Assembly (NCBI RefSeq): GCF_003269425.1
Contig: NZ_CP030104.1
Location: forward strand, 1,359,501-1,423,500
DNA from: Flagellimonas maritima
GTDB taxonomy: Bacteria > Bacteroidota > Bacteroidia > Flavobacteriales > Flavobacteriaceae
DNA length: 64,000 nt
Direction: 5' to 3'
Positions within the stretch are counted from its first letter, which is position 1; the number at the start of each line of letters is the position of its first letter. The notes below the pieces were generated by a model. That model was not told the DNA's origin and did not search any database. It saw only the letters and a list, made by a program, of their open reading frames with translations. The position numbers were made by a program, and so were the translations under genes. Shown in pieces: positions 1 to 8,700 of the stretch.

Positions 1-761
1 CATTTATTTATAATGTTGCTTGGAAAATGTCACACAATCCAAACGATGCCAAAGATTTAACACAAGAAGTTTTGATTAAGGTAATAACCAATCTCTCAAA
101 ATTCTCTTTTAAAAGTGCTTTTCCAACTTGGCTGTACCGAATTGTAGTGAATGAATTTCTACAAACAAAAAGAAAGAATAAAAATCCCCAGTTTGAATCT
201 TTCGAACATTATGGAAATACGCTAGACAATATCCCCAATCCAGAGCTCAACAAACAAGAAGAGATAGCATATGCAGAGCTTTCAAAAGAAATGCAAATTA
301 GTTGTATGTCTGGAATGTTGATGTGTTTAAATGAAGAGCAAAGGCTTATTTATATTTTAGGCGATACATTCAATATCGACCACAATTTAGGAGCAGAGAT
401 TTTTGAAATTTCCCCACAAAACTTTCGAATAAAGTTACATAGGTCAAGAAAAGAACTTTACAACTTCATGAATAATAAATGTGGTTTGGTCAATAAGGCT
501 AATCCTTGTCGTTGTCCAAAGAAAACCAAAGCGCTCAAAAAAATTGGCTTTTTAAATGAAAACAAGATGCTTTTTAATGTTAAGACAGCTAAAAAAATTA
601 AAGATTTTGCATCAGAAAATCACGTAGAACTGATGGAGACAATTGAAGACAAATACACTTTGCTATTTAGAAATCATCCTGCTAAAAAACATTTTGGTAA
701 AGAGACCATAATTGACGAATTATTAAATGATGATGACCTAATGAAGCATTTGCGACCTTAA
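1..761 (+). CDS. ECF-family RNA polymerase sigma factor, 5' end outside window
   Basis: The reading frame is open from the first full codon (base 3), and residues before the first ATG (base 27) already look like sigma region 2 (YNVAWKMSHNPNDAKDLTQE), so the true start lies upstream. Region 2 continues through the FPTWLYRIVVNEF segment, typical of the region 2.4 recognition helix. Region 4 follows (LNEEQRLIYIL to KLHRSRKELYNFM). After region 4 there is an unusual C-terminal extension of about 85 residues. It opens with a Cys cluster (CGLVNKANPCRC) known from a Bacteroidota subgroup of ECF factors, and it may act as a sensing or regulatory tail (inference). No anti-sigma gene is visible downstream. 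Two near-identical promoter-like sites follow within 750 bases, making the next genes likely targets. Confidence 0.88.
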   Translation, partial: FIYNVAWKMSHNPNDAKDLTQEVLIKVITNLSKFSFKSAFPTWLYRIVVNEFLQTKRKNKNPQFESFEHYGNTLDNIPNPELNKQEEIAYAELSKEMQISCMSGMLMCLNEEQRLIYILGDTFNIDHNLGAEIFEISPQNFRIKLHRSRKELYNFMNNKCGLVNKANPCRCPKKTKALKKIGFLNENKMLFNVKTAKKIKDFASENHVELMETIEDKYTLLFRNHPAKKHFGKETIIDELLNDDDLMKHLRP

Positions 762-785
762 AAAGGTACAATCCATTTTATGTAA

Positions 786-823
786 AGCCTTTTGAATTCA
801 AATCAAAAGGCTTTTTTGTTTTG
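786..823 (+). terminator. Rho-independent terminator of the sigma factor gene
   Basis: A 9-bp stem (agccttttg / caaaaggct) with a 9-base loop is followed by a T-rich run. It lies 25 bases after the stop codon of the sigma factor gene and ends where the next promoter begins. Confidence 0.8.
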
Positions 824-847
824 TAACACCACCAGCAATCTTGTATC
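819..847 (+). promoter_or_regulatory. ECF-type promoter before the DinB-like lipoprotein gene
   Basis: TTTTGTAACACC (819-830), a 9-base gap, then CTTGTATC (840-847). The same two blocks with the same gap recur at 1467-1495. The TGTAACA block resembles -35 elements of Bacteroidota ECF sigma factors, and the second block sits at -10 distance. The ATG follows 27 bases later. Dependence on the adjacent sigma factor is inferred. Confidence 0.65.
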
Positions 848-874
848 CAACTAATAAACTCAAAACAGTTTGTT

Positions 875-1474
875 ATGAAAACAATGATATCAATAATGTT
901 AATAATCATAACAAGCTGTACGAATGCGCAAATAAAAAAACCAAAAACTATGCTTGCAGACAAAATTATGCCAAATGAATATGGACAAGCCATTCTATTC
1001 TATACTGATAAAGCAGATAAAGGAACAACCATCTTAGAAGTATTAGAAAATTCAAAACAAGCAATGAAACAATACCTTCAATCTATTCCAGATGATAAAA
1101 TAGATTATCAATATGCTAACGGTAAATGGACCGTAGCAGAAGTAATACAACATATAATAAGTTATGAACTGATAATGACGGAAAGAGCCTTGGTTGTAGC
1201 AGGCATCAAAACCGACTCGCTAAAATTTACATTCTATACACAATCAACTACCGTAGCAGGAGCAAAAAATAAATCAAAGCAAGAACTACTCGAAGAGTTT
1301 ACAAATGTACGAGAGAATACCATCGAAGCTTTTAAGTCATTAACAGATGGAGAACTTAAAACTGTTGGAACCTTGGATGGCAACATAGCTTCTGTACGAA
1401 TGATTGGACTTTGTATTTCTGGACATCAAACCCATCATTTTAATGTTTTGAAAAACCGATATGGACTTTTGTAA
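875..1474 (+). CDS. DinB/YfiT-like superfamily lipoprotein
   Basis: A 199-residue protein with a short signal peptide ending in a lipobox (ITSC, Cys15), so it is probably a lipoprotein. The body looks like the DinB_2 four-helix bundle: a first helix carrying His in IQHIISYE and a C-terminal GHQTHH motif, together giving the three-histidine metal site of the superfamily. These proteins are metal-binding enzymes or thiol-transferase-like; no substrate can be assigned. It follows an ECF-type promoter and precedes a second copy of that promoter, so it appears to be a single-gene unit of the sigma factor regulon. A second DinB-like exported protein lies at 26.5 kb but is clearly divergent. Confidence 0.72.
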   Translation: MKTMISIMLIIITSCTNAQIKKPKTMLADKIMPNEYGQAILFYTDKADKGTTILEVLENSKQAMKQYLQSIPDDKIDYQYANGKWTVAEVIQHIISYELIMTERALVVAGIKTDSLKFTFYTQSTTVAGAKNKSKQELLEEFTNVRENTIEAFKSLTDGELKTVGTLDGNIASVRMIGLCISGHQTHHFNVLKNRYGLL

Positions 1475-1495
1475 CACCTCTCTAACTCTTGTATC
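1467..1495 (+). promoter_or_regulatory. Second copy of the ECF-type promoter
   Basis: TTTTGTAACACC (1467-1478), a 9-base gap, then CTTGTATC (1488-1495), identical in both blocks and in spacing to the site at 819-847. The upstream block overlaps the stop codon of the DinB-like gene. It would transcribe the SnoaL-like and SRPBCC genes. Confidence 0.65.
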
Positions 1496-1524
1496 TAAAC
1501 TATGAACATAAAAATAATATAAGT

Positions 1525-1881
1525 ATGACTACACAACTAATTGCTGAAAAGCTCACTTCACTTCTACGAGAAGGTAAATTTGAAGAAATTTATGACACCT
1601 TGTTTGACCAAGAAAAGGTTAAACACGTTGAACCACAATCACCTCATTTTCCGGATGTAACAGGAGTAAATGCACTTAAGGAAAAAGATAGTGTTATGGC
1701 AGGAAATATTGCCGAAGTTCATTCAATGGAAATTGGCGATGCCATTACCAGCAAAGATTTTATTGCACTACCCTACAAAATGTCTTTCAAAATGAAAGAC
1801 GGCAACAAAGCAGAGCTTGATGAACTGATTGTTTACCAAGTAGAAAACGGGAAAATAATCCTTGAACAATTCTTTTATTAA
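1525..1881 (+). CDS. SnoaL-like / NTF2-fold protein
   Basis: 118 residues from ATG 1525. A longer frame opens at a TTG at 1489, but that codon lies within the promoter -10 block, so the ATG is preferred. The pattern of an N-terminal helix (LIAEKLTSLLREGKFEEIYDTLF), a middle strand-rich half and a C-terminal IVYQVENGKIILEQFF segment is typical of the SnoaL/NTF2-like cone fold. No catalytic residues can be named; such proteins are often small-molecule-binding or isomerase-like. There is no signal peptide, so it should be cytoplasmic. It is 17 bases upstream of an SRPBCC gene, probably co-transcribed. Confidence 0.7.
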   Translation: MTTQLIAEKLTSLLREGKFEEIYDTLFDQEKVKHVEPQSPHFPDVTGVNALKEKDSVMAGNIAEVHSMEIGDAITSKDFIALPYKMSFKMKDGNKAELDELIVYQVENGKIILEQFFY

Positions 1882-1898
1882 TTTATAAATATTTAAAA

Positions 1899-2402
1899 AT
1901 GAATAATTTAATTAACACAATAACAGTAACTACTCTTTTAATGTTGGGTGGTTTAAACGTGAACGCACAAAACAGTAAAGCAGATTTAAGCTATGTATCA
2001 ACCGTTGAACTATCAGCTGATAAGGTTTGGGAACAAATTAGAGTGATGGATAACATTGATGAAATTTCATCTTTCGTTGGCAAAGTGAAATGGACTGGAC
2101 CAAAAGGTGCAGGTGGCAGTAGAGTTTGTACTGCTCCTGATGGAAAAGGTTCTTTTAAAGAAAACATTATAAAGTTTGATGATGAACAAAGAACATACAC
2201 TTGGCAAGTAGTTGAAGGTGTTCCAGCAAAAGTTACCAACAGCTTTAGAGTAGTAGATTTGGGCTTAAACAAATCTATGATTGTGTGGTCTTCAAACTAT
2301 AAATTTATGGAAAATCCTAACATGACAGAAGAACAGTTCAAAGCTTTTATGCTGGGAGCTGTATCGGAAATGGTTGAGAATATGGTAAAAATGGCTAGCT
2401 AA
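1899..2402 (+). CDS. Exported SRPBCC (START/polyketide cyclase-like) family protein
   Basis: 167 residues with a signal peptide ending near NVNA-Q24. The mature part follows the SRPBCC pattern: YVSTVELSADKVWEQI for the first strand and helix, then GKVKWTGPKGAGGSRVC, and a final long helix containing MTEEQFKAFMLG. The fold forms a hydrophobic ligand pocket. An exported version is less usual than cytoplasmic ones. It sits directly behind the SnoaL-like gene in one presumed operon and ahead of a strong terminator. Ligand unknown. Confidence 0.72.
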   Translation: MNNLINTITVTTLLMLGGLNVNAQNSKADLSYVSTVELSADKVWEQIRVMDNIDEISSFVGKVKWTGPKGAGGSRVCTAPDGKGSFKENIIKFDDEQRTYTWQVVEGVPAKVTNSFRVVDLGLNKSMIVWSSNYKFMENPNMTEEQFKAFMLGAVSEMVENMVKMAS

Positions 2403-2439
2403 AGTCAGTTCCTGATAATTTAAAAAAGTAATCGCAATT

Positions 2440-2471
2440 AAAGCGCAAACCATGAGGTTTGCGCTTTTTTA
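2440..2471 (+). terminator. Rho-independent terminator after the SRPBCC gene
   Basis: A 12-bp perfect stem (aaagcgcaaacc / ggtttgcgcttt) with a 4-base loop (atga) is followed by T residues. It ends the sigma-regulated gene group. Confidence 0.85.
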
Positions 2472-2684
2472 ATAAATTTTATTTGTCGGAAAAGTATAGG
2501 TTTTGAATCTTCAACTTTATAAATGCAAACACTTTAGACACAAGCTTGACCCGTCCTGAAATAAGGCTACATAATTTTAAAGTCGGGCAACTTCTTGAAA
2601 ATTCTCGTTTTTTAACAAATAAATCAGCAACAATTATGAAACAAAAATGACGTTTTAGTTTTAACAACGGAACCACCGATTTTA

Positions 2685-3317
2685 ATGAAAAATTTTAAAC
2701 TTCAATTTTTTGCCAAAAGATATATTTCGCTAAAAAAACTGTTATTACTGATAACGCTATTATTTGGTTTATTCAATTTAAACGCTCAAGTAAAATTGAA
2801 AATGGAAATTGGGTTCCTACAAAAAACTCAATCAGAAAATTTAGGTTTATCGTTTAATGCCGAGCCAAATATTACAATTTCAGAGAAAGGCGTAATTGGG
2901 TTAAGATTTGGAATTGCATTAAATCCTCAAAAATTTGAAAATAATAATAGCACTCCATTTAACTTTGATGAAGTAAATGATAATGCTGTCATTTCTTTTC
3001 TTCCAACTTTTGATTACTATTTGAATAACAATAATACTCGACCTTATTTTGGCTTAGGATTAGGATATTATTTATTTTCATCAGTCATCATTGCAAATCC
3101 TTCCGAAAATATAACCGAAGGAAATGTCAATAACCAGTTAGGATTTCTATTAAGAGGAGGATTGGAATTGGGCAGAACAAAACTTGGTTTGGAATATAAT
3201 TTTATTCCAAAAGCTGATATTAAAATCCCCAATGAACAGACAATAGGAACAGTTGATAATAGTTATTTTGCAGTCTCTATTGGGTTTACATTTGGAGGTG
3301 GCAAAAGCTCAATATAA
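2685..3317 (+). CDS. Outer membrane beta-barrel family protein
   Basis: 210 residues. The N-terminus is long and basic before the hydrophobic core (LLLLITLLFGLFNLNAQ), with cleavage likely after about residue 35. The mature part alternates short beta strands and turns rich in Gly, Asn and aromatic residues (YYLNNNNTRPYFGLGLGYYLF) and ends in a barrel-like strand (NSYFAVSIGFTFGGG). This is typical of small Bacteroidota OmpW/OmpA-like barrels. No periplasmic peptidoglycan-binding domain is present. Function is not assignable. It is followed by the first palindromic spacer of the cassette-like region. Confidence 0.6.
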   Translation: MKNFKLQFFAKRYISLKKLLLLITLLFGLFNLNAQVKLKMEIGFLQKTQSENLGLSFNAEPNITISEKGVIGLRFGIALNPQKFENNNSTPFNFDEVNDNAVISFLPTFDYYLNNNNTRPYFGLGLGYYLFSSVIIANPSENITEGNVNNQLGFLLRGGLELGRTKLGLEYNFIPKADIKIPNEQTIGTVDNSYFAVSIGFTFGGGKSSI

Positions 3318-3507
3318 TTAACCCAATAAATCGTGTAAAACCAGTTGCCAAGGACGTGTAAAATTAACTGCTTTGGCAATTGCCTACTTGAAAAATCCCT
3401 TTGGAATTTTCCCTGGTACGTTTTTGTCTGCTAAATTAGTCGCTTAACCACGCAACTACTTATAAACGAGACCGTAGGTAGTAATTTTAGCAATACTAAA
3501 ATACAAC
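3318..3507 (+). repeat. Palindrome-rich cassette-like spacer, copy 1
   Basis: A noncoding spacer with nested inverted repeats. AGTTGCCAA pairs with a downstream TTGGCAATT apart from one G-T, and ACTAC pairs with GTAGT at the right end. The right boundary (3460-3481) reads TTATAAACGAGACCGTAGGT, close to the boundary at 4864-4882 (TTATACGAGACTATTAGC). The layout recalls folded recombination sites of the attC type, but no integrase is in the window, so this is only a structural description. Confidence 0.45.
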
Positions 3508-4239
3508 ATGAACGTAAAGCCATTAGCAATCGGACTTCTTACCATTGGACTGATGAGTTGCAATTCGACTCCGAAAGAAAAGAAGAAGAGTGAAAAAAAT
3601 ACTTATCCTGACATTAAAATTGTAGGTGCTATGAAAAACGTAATGTGGAAAGGCGAATTAGGGAGCAGCATTGACCTTGACACTATTTCCAATAAGAACG
3701 GACTCTATGGACTTGGACCTGTGAGCTATTTAATTGGTGAATTGTTAATTAACAATGGGAAAAGCTACGTGTCAAAAGTGGCTTCGGATTCGACAATGAC
3801 CGTGGAAAGAACTTTTAAAACTTCTGCACCATTTTTTGTTTATGGAAACGTAACTGAATGGAATGAAATTGAATTGCCGTCTGAAATCAAGACGATTAAG
3901 GATTTGGAGAAATATATTGACAATAAAACATCTAACTACAAAAGACCTTTTGCTTTCAAGTTAATTGGAAAAGTATCCAGTGCCATTATTCACATTCAGA
4001 ATTTGCCAGAAGGAACAAAAGTTTCTTCACCTGATAAAGCACACCAAGGACAGACAAATTACAATGTAGCGAATGAAGATGCTGAAATAATTGGATTCTT
4101 CTCAACCGAACATAAAGGAGTTTTCACGCATCACGATTCATTTTTACATATGCACTTAATCACAAAAGACGAAAGTAAAATGGGACATTTGGACAAATTA
4201 GAGATCGAAGAAATGAAATTATATCTACCAAAAAATTAA
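3508..4239 (+). CDS. Alpha-acetolactate decarboxylase (BudA/AlsD)-like lipoprotein
   Basis: 243 residues with a lipoprotein signal (LMSC, Cys18). Two regions match the acetolactate decarboxylase family: the N-terminal KGELGSSIDLDTI...GLYGLGP segment (about 48-70), and a C-terminal HMHLITKDESKMGHLD segment. The latter keeps the zinc-ligand pattern His214-x-His216-x10-His227 of BudA/AlsD. That enzyme converts acetolactate to acetoin, normally in the cytoplasm, so a lipid-anchored form is odd. It may have another substrate. It sits alone between two palindromic spacers, consistent with a mobile single-gene unit (inference). Confidence 0.62.
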   Translation: MNVKPLAIGLLTIGLMSCNSTPKEKKKSEKNTYPDIKIVGAMKNVMWKGELGSSIDLDTISNKNGLYGLGPVSYLIGELLINNGKSYVSKVASDSTMTVERTFKTSAPFFVYGNVTEWNEIELPSEIKTIKDLEKYIDNKTSNYKRPFAFKLIGKVSSAIIHIQNLPEGTKVSSPDKAHQGQTNYNVANEDAEIIGFFSTEHKGVFTHHDSFLHMHLITKDESKMGHLDKLEIEEMKLYLPKN

Positions 4240-4268
4240 AAAAACTACTGCCAATATTGGCTATAAGC
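4240..4268 (+). repeat. Short spacer with left-boundary-like palindrome
   Basis: ACTACTGCCAATATTGGCTATAA contains the inverted repeat GCCAATATTGGC. The reverse complement of its TATAA side faces the TTATA core of the other boundaries. It may be a truncated version of the 3.4 and 4.8 kb spacers. Confidence 0.35.
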
Positions 4269-4274
4269 TAAAAA

Positions 4275-4745
4275 ATGAAAATCGAAAAAGCACATAGAGG
4301 GGACGCTGAAAAAATAACAGATTTGACAATCTGTTCTAAAAACTACTGGAATTATGGGGATAGCCAAATAGCTGAATGGAAAGATGAACTGACCATTACT
4401 TCAAAATACATTGATGAAAATCAAGTATATAAATTGACAATAAATAATGAACTAATTGGATTTTACGCTTTTCGGCCCGAAAACAATGAATTAGTCAAAC
4501 TGAATTTCCTGTTTATCGAACCAAAATATATTGGAAAAGGACACGGAAAAATACTAATGACTGACTTTGTAAAACGGATTGAAAAAACTGGCCATAAGAA
4601 AGCTACTCTTGACGCTGACCCAAACGCTGAAAAGTTTTATGAAAGTGTTGGATTTAAAGTAGTCGGAAAACTAAAAAGCTCAATTAAAGACAGATTTTTA
4701 CCAATTATGGAAATGGAAATAAAGCCTGCTTACAACAATATATAA
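4275..4745 (+). CDS. GNAT family N-acetyltransferase
   Basis: 156 residues with the usual GNAT layout: an N-terminal KIEKAHRGDAEKITDL strand and helix, a central sheet (ELIGFYAFRPE), the acetyl-CoA binding motif FIEPKYIGKGHGKIL (about 95-109), and a C-terminal DADPNAEKFYESVGFKVVG segment typical of motif B. It is cytoplasmic. It would transfer an acetyl group to an amine, and the acceptor cannot be predicted. GNAT genes are frequent cargo of gene cassettes, in keeping with the palindromic spacers on both sides. Confidence 0.85.
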   Translation: MKIEKAHRGDAEKITDLTICSKNYWNYGDSQIAEWKDELTITSKYIDENQVYKLTINNELIGFYAFRPENNELVKLNFLFIEPKYIGKGHGKILMTDFVKRIEKTGHKKATLDADPNAEKFYESVGFKVVGKLKSSIKDRFLPIMEMEIKPAYNNI

Positions 4746-4882
4746 CCGCAATTATGGTAGATTCGCCTACCCTTCGGCTTCGTTCAAGGCTGGCTGAATC
4801 CACTCGAAATTGCGAGCATCAGTGTTTAACCGAAAATTAAAACATATTAACCCTTAACTGACGGTTATACGAGACTATTAGC
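4741..4882 (+). repeat. Palindrome-rich cassette-like spacer, copy 2
   Basis: Three nested inverted repeats: TATAACCG (4741-4748) with CGGTTATA (4862-4869); CGCAATT (4747-4753) with AATTGCG (4808-4814); and GATTCGCC (4760-4767) with GGCTGAATC (4792-4800, one bulged base). The right end shares AGACTATTAGC with 5432-5442. The outer arm overlaps the stop codon of the GNAT gene. Folded-site architecture resembles attC sites, but no recombinase has been seen. Confidence 0.5.
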
Positions 4883-4901
4883 AAATATTAAAAATAATAT
4901 T

Positions 4902-5372
4902 ATGAAAAAAACGATACTAACATTCTTAACATTAACTCTAATTTCTTGTAATACTGAGACAGACAAGAAAAATAAAAAAACTTCATTATCCCAAAAAGAA
5001 GAAGTCCCGGTAGAGATTATAGATGATAACCAAGAATTTAAAGCAATTGATTCTGATGATTTGAATCAACTGCTGGTTAAAAAGGGAGGAGACTTATCTC
5101 CCAAGGAAGTTATGAATTTATTTTATCCTAACACGGTAGAAACTGGCGAAGGAAATGAAAAAATAGAATTATTGGAAAAGGTCTCCGACAATGGAAATGT
5201 CATAGTAACATTAATCCATGATAATCTATTGGATGATTCTGTAAGAGGAGAGAAATATATAATAGAATTAAAGAGAAATAACAATAAATGGACTGTTCTT
5301 TCCATAAAAAAGAATTGGAAATGTTGGAATGGTAGAGGACATACTGACTGGGGAATAGAATTTTGTAATTGA
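4902..5372 (+). CDS. Small lipoprotein of unknown function
   Basis: 156 residues with a signal peptide and lipobox (LISC, Cys16), then a charged Lys/Glu-rich linker and a compact domain. Visible features are a helix-like EVMNLFYPNTVETGEG region, a strand-rich section ending in KWTVLSIKKNWKC, and a C-terminal CWNGRGHTDWGIEFC tail. The last two cysteines could form a disulfide. The tail pattern is shared by several uncharacterised Bacteroidota lipoproteins (recollection, not searched). It lies between two copies of the AGACTATTAGC boundary. Confidence 0.6.
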   Translation: MKKTILTFLTLTLISCNTETDKKNKKTSLSQKEEVPVEIIDDNQEFKAIDSDDLNQLLVKKGGDLSPKEVMNLFYPNTVETGEGNEKIELLEKVSDNGNVIVTLIHDNLLDDSVRGEKYIIELKRNNNKWTVLSIKKNWKCWNGRGHTDWGIEFCN

Positions 5373-5731
5373 ACATTTGCTAACAAGGCCATGATTTAAA
5401 ACTTAAAAATTATAAAAGGGTAGACTTGTAAAGACTATTAGCTGTCATTACCAAAATTAAACTCAATAGAATCAAATCCTTGGTGGTTTTAATGATTATT
5501 GGACTTTCAACTCCATTCCCAGCAAGAAAATCCCAGTGCTATGAGTGCCACTCTAAATTCAGGATAAAATAAGCCAATAGCCTCTAGAATAAATACATAA
5601 TTTTCCAGAAAACCATACAGTCCAATCCCTCCCATCTCCCGTTCGGAATACTCCCCTGATTGTAGTATATTTAGTGTTACGGTTTTAGCTGCTGGCTAAA
5701 CCCCAAAAACAACACGAAACACCTTCCGAAA
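5373..5731. other. Gene-free spacer with third boundary copy
   Basis: No plus-strand gene is present. AGACTATTAGC at 5432-5442 repeats the boundary at 4872-4882. On the minus strand 5507-5695 is open for 62 codons without an ATG at its head, and its translation has a protein-like hydrophobic pattern, so it may be the remnant of a gene. A hairpin with one bulge (5681-5702, GGTTT-AGC / GCTAAACC) lies 30 bases before the next ATG and may belong to its leader. Confidence 0.4.
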
Positions 5732-8700
5732 ATGAAACAACACTACACAACTTCACTATTATTTACCTTTCTATGTTTCAGCTTTAGCCTGCTGGCACAA
5801 ACCCAAACCCAGTCAAACCAAATTCCCACTATAGACAAGAGCTTTTATGAAGGTTTGGAGTGGCGAAATATTGGACCAAACCGCGGCGGTCGCTCTTTAG
5901 GCTGCGCAGGAAGCCCGACCCGACCCAACGAATATTATTTTGGGGCCACAGGTGGTGGTTTATGGAAAACAGTAGATGGCGGTAACGAATGGAAACCCGT
6001 TACGGATGGTCAGGTCACCAGCTCATCCGTAGGTGCCGTAGCGGTTGCAGAAACCAATCCAGATGTGGTCTACATCGGCATGGGCGAAGTACAGTTGCGC
6101 GGTAGCATCACCCAAGGCGATGGTGTATACAAATCCGAGGATGCAGGCAAAACTTGGAAGCATTTAGGACTAAAAGAAACCCAGGCCGTTGCACGGATCA
6201 GAATCCATCCCACCAATCCAGATATCGTTTACGTTGCCGCATTGGGACATCCGTATGGCGATAATGAAGAGCGTGGCGTGTTCAGGAGTACAAACGGAGG
6301 AGATACTTGGGAAAAGGTATTGTATGTAAGTCCAAAGGCAGGTGCAGTAGATTTAATCATCGACCGCAACAATCCAGATATACTATACGCCAGTACGTGG
6401 CAAGTGTACCGTAAAGCATGGAAAATGTGGGGTGGTGGCGGCGATAGCAAACTGTGGAAATCTGTAAACGGTGGCGATACATGGACCGACCTCACAAAAA
6501 ATTCGGGAATGCCCAAAGGACCCATCGGAAAAATTGGCGTTACCGTATCTCCTGTAGATTCCAATAGGGTTTGGGCCATAGTGGAGGCCAATGAGGGCGG
6601 TGTTTTTCGTTCCGATGATGCAGGTAAGACCTGGGAGCGTACCAACGACGAGCGCAAGCTACGGCAACGTGCATTTTATTATTCCAGAATTTATGCTGAC
6701 CCTTTGGACAAGGAAACTGTTTACGGCCTTAACACCCGAATGTACAAATCCACGGACGGAGGCAAAACCTTTGATACCATTATACAAACGCCACATGGCG
6801 ATAATCATGATCTATGGATAGATCCCAATAATCCTGATCGTATGATCAATTCCAATGATGGTGGTGGCAACGTGACCATCAACGGCGGTAAAAGTTGGAC
6901 AGAACAGGATTACGTTACTACGCAATTTTATCATGTGATGGCCACCAACGATGTTCCCTATCATGTAGCTGGCGCACAGCAGGACAATAGCACGTTGGCC
7001 ATGCCGAGCGACGGCTGGGACCATATGCAAGCAAGAGGGCCCAATCACGGTTGGTACTATGCGGTGGGCGGGGGAGAAAGTGGCTGGATTACCCAACATC
7101 CTAAAAATCTGGATATTTTCTATGCTGGAAGTCAAGGTGCCTTGTTAACGCGCTATGACCGAAGCAATGGACAATCAAGGGATATTCAAGTGTACCCCCG
7201 ATTTTTTTCGGGAGAGCCGGCAGAAGCACTCCCAGAGCGTTGGCAGTGGACATTCCCAATTATGTTCGCCCCGCAGGATTCCAATGTCATGTACACCTGT
7301 TCACAACATGTATGGAAAACTACGAATGACGGACAATCCTGGGAAAAAATAAGTCCCGACCTCACCTATGCGGACCCCACTACGCTCGGAAAAACGGGAG
7401 GCGTAATCACCATGGACATGAACGGCCCAGAAATCTATGCAACCGTTTTTGCCTTAGCACCTTCTTTCCACGACATCAATACCATTTGGGCAGGTTCAGA
7501 TGATGGGAAAATTCACATTACCAGGGATGGAGGTGAAAATTGGGAAGACATTACCCCAAAAGAATTGCCGAAATTTTCACGTGTCAGCATCATAGATGAG
7601 TCAAAACACAGACCGGGCACTTTGTTCGTAGCTGCGAACCGCTACCAAGTGGACGACAGACAGCCCTATGTTTTCAAGACCAACGATTATGGTAAGACAT
7701 GGACCAAAATCACCAACGGCATAGCGGACGGACATTTTGCCAGAGCGATTCGAGAAGATCACGTTCGACAAGGCCTTCTGTTTTTGGCTACGGAGCATGG
7801 CGTTTATTTTTCAATGAACGATGGGGAGCAATGGCAAAGCTTACAATTAAAATTACCCGATACGCCCATTCGGGATTTGGTTATTAAGGATAATGATGTG
7901 GTTTTGGGTTCGCACGGTCGCGGTTTTTGGATTTTGGATGATATTCAACCCTTGCGCCAGTACACGGACGGGATGAAGAATCAGTCGGCAGTGCTATTTA
8001 AGCCTTCGGATGCCATCCGCGGAATCAGTGACGCTACGATTCAATATTACCTAAAGGAACAGATGGATACGATTACCTTCGAGATTTTGGATGCAAAAGA
8101 CCAGTTGATCGATACCTTTACGGGCAGTAAACCTGAATACAAAGAAGATCCAAATCTTCCATGGTGGCAAAAAGGAGGTTCCTCAAAACCCACAACGGCC
8201 AAGGGCATCAACACCTTTACTTGGGATTTACGATATCCGGGCGCTACCGAATTTGATGGAATGATCATTTGGAGCGCGCGTCCGCAAAGAGGGCCAAAAG
8301 CACCTTTGGGCACGTATAAGGTTCGTATGAAGTCTGGGGACTACGAGAAAACCTATCCATTCTCAGTTACCATAAACCCTAACCTTAAAGGCATTACCAA
8401 AGCAGACTTGGATGAGCAATTTAAGCTCGCTAACAAAATCATGGAAAAGACCAGTACAGCAAATGAAGCTGTAATTAATATCCGTGAAATGCGAAAGGTA
8501 ATCGATTCCAGCAGGGGGAAAATCTCCAGTACTGCCCTCAAAAAAACGATTGACCCATTCGTAGCTAAAATTACTACGGTTGAAGAAGCTCTGTATCAGG
8601 TAAAGAATCAATCTGGACAAGACCCACTCAATTTCCCCATTAAACTGAACAATCGGTTGGCCTCTTTACGAAGAAGTGTAGAGAGCGGCGATGCAAAACC

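Noticed and set aside
778..993. Minus-strand open frame of 71 codons
   Set aside because: It lies across the ECF-type promoter and the start of the DinB-like gene; it has no homology pattern and is a shadow frame.
1489..1524. TTG start for the SnoaL-like gene
   Set aside because: It would place the start codon inside the promoter -10 block.
3318..5442. Classical integron
   Set aside because: No integrase and no canonical attC boundaries; only a cassette-like spacing is described.
6229..7798. Several antisense frames across the Asp-box protein gene
   Set aside because: The plus-strand protein has clear motifs throughout; the antisense frames have none.
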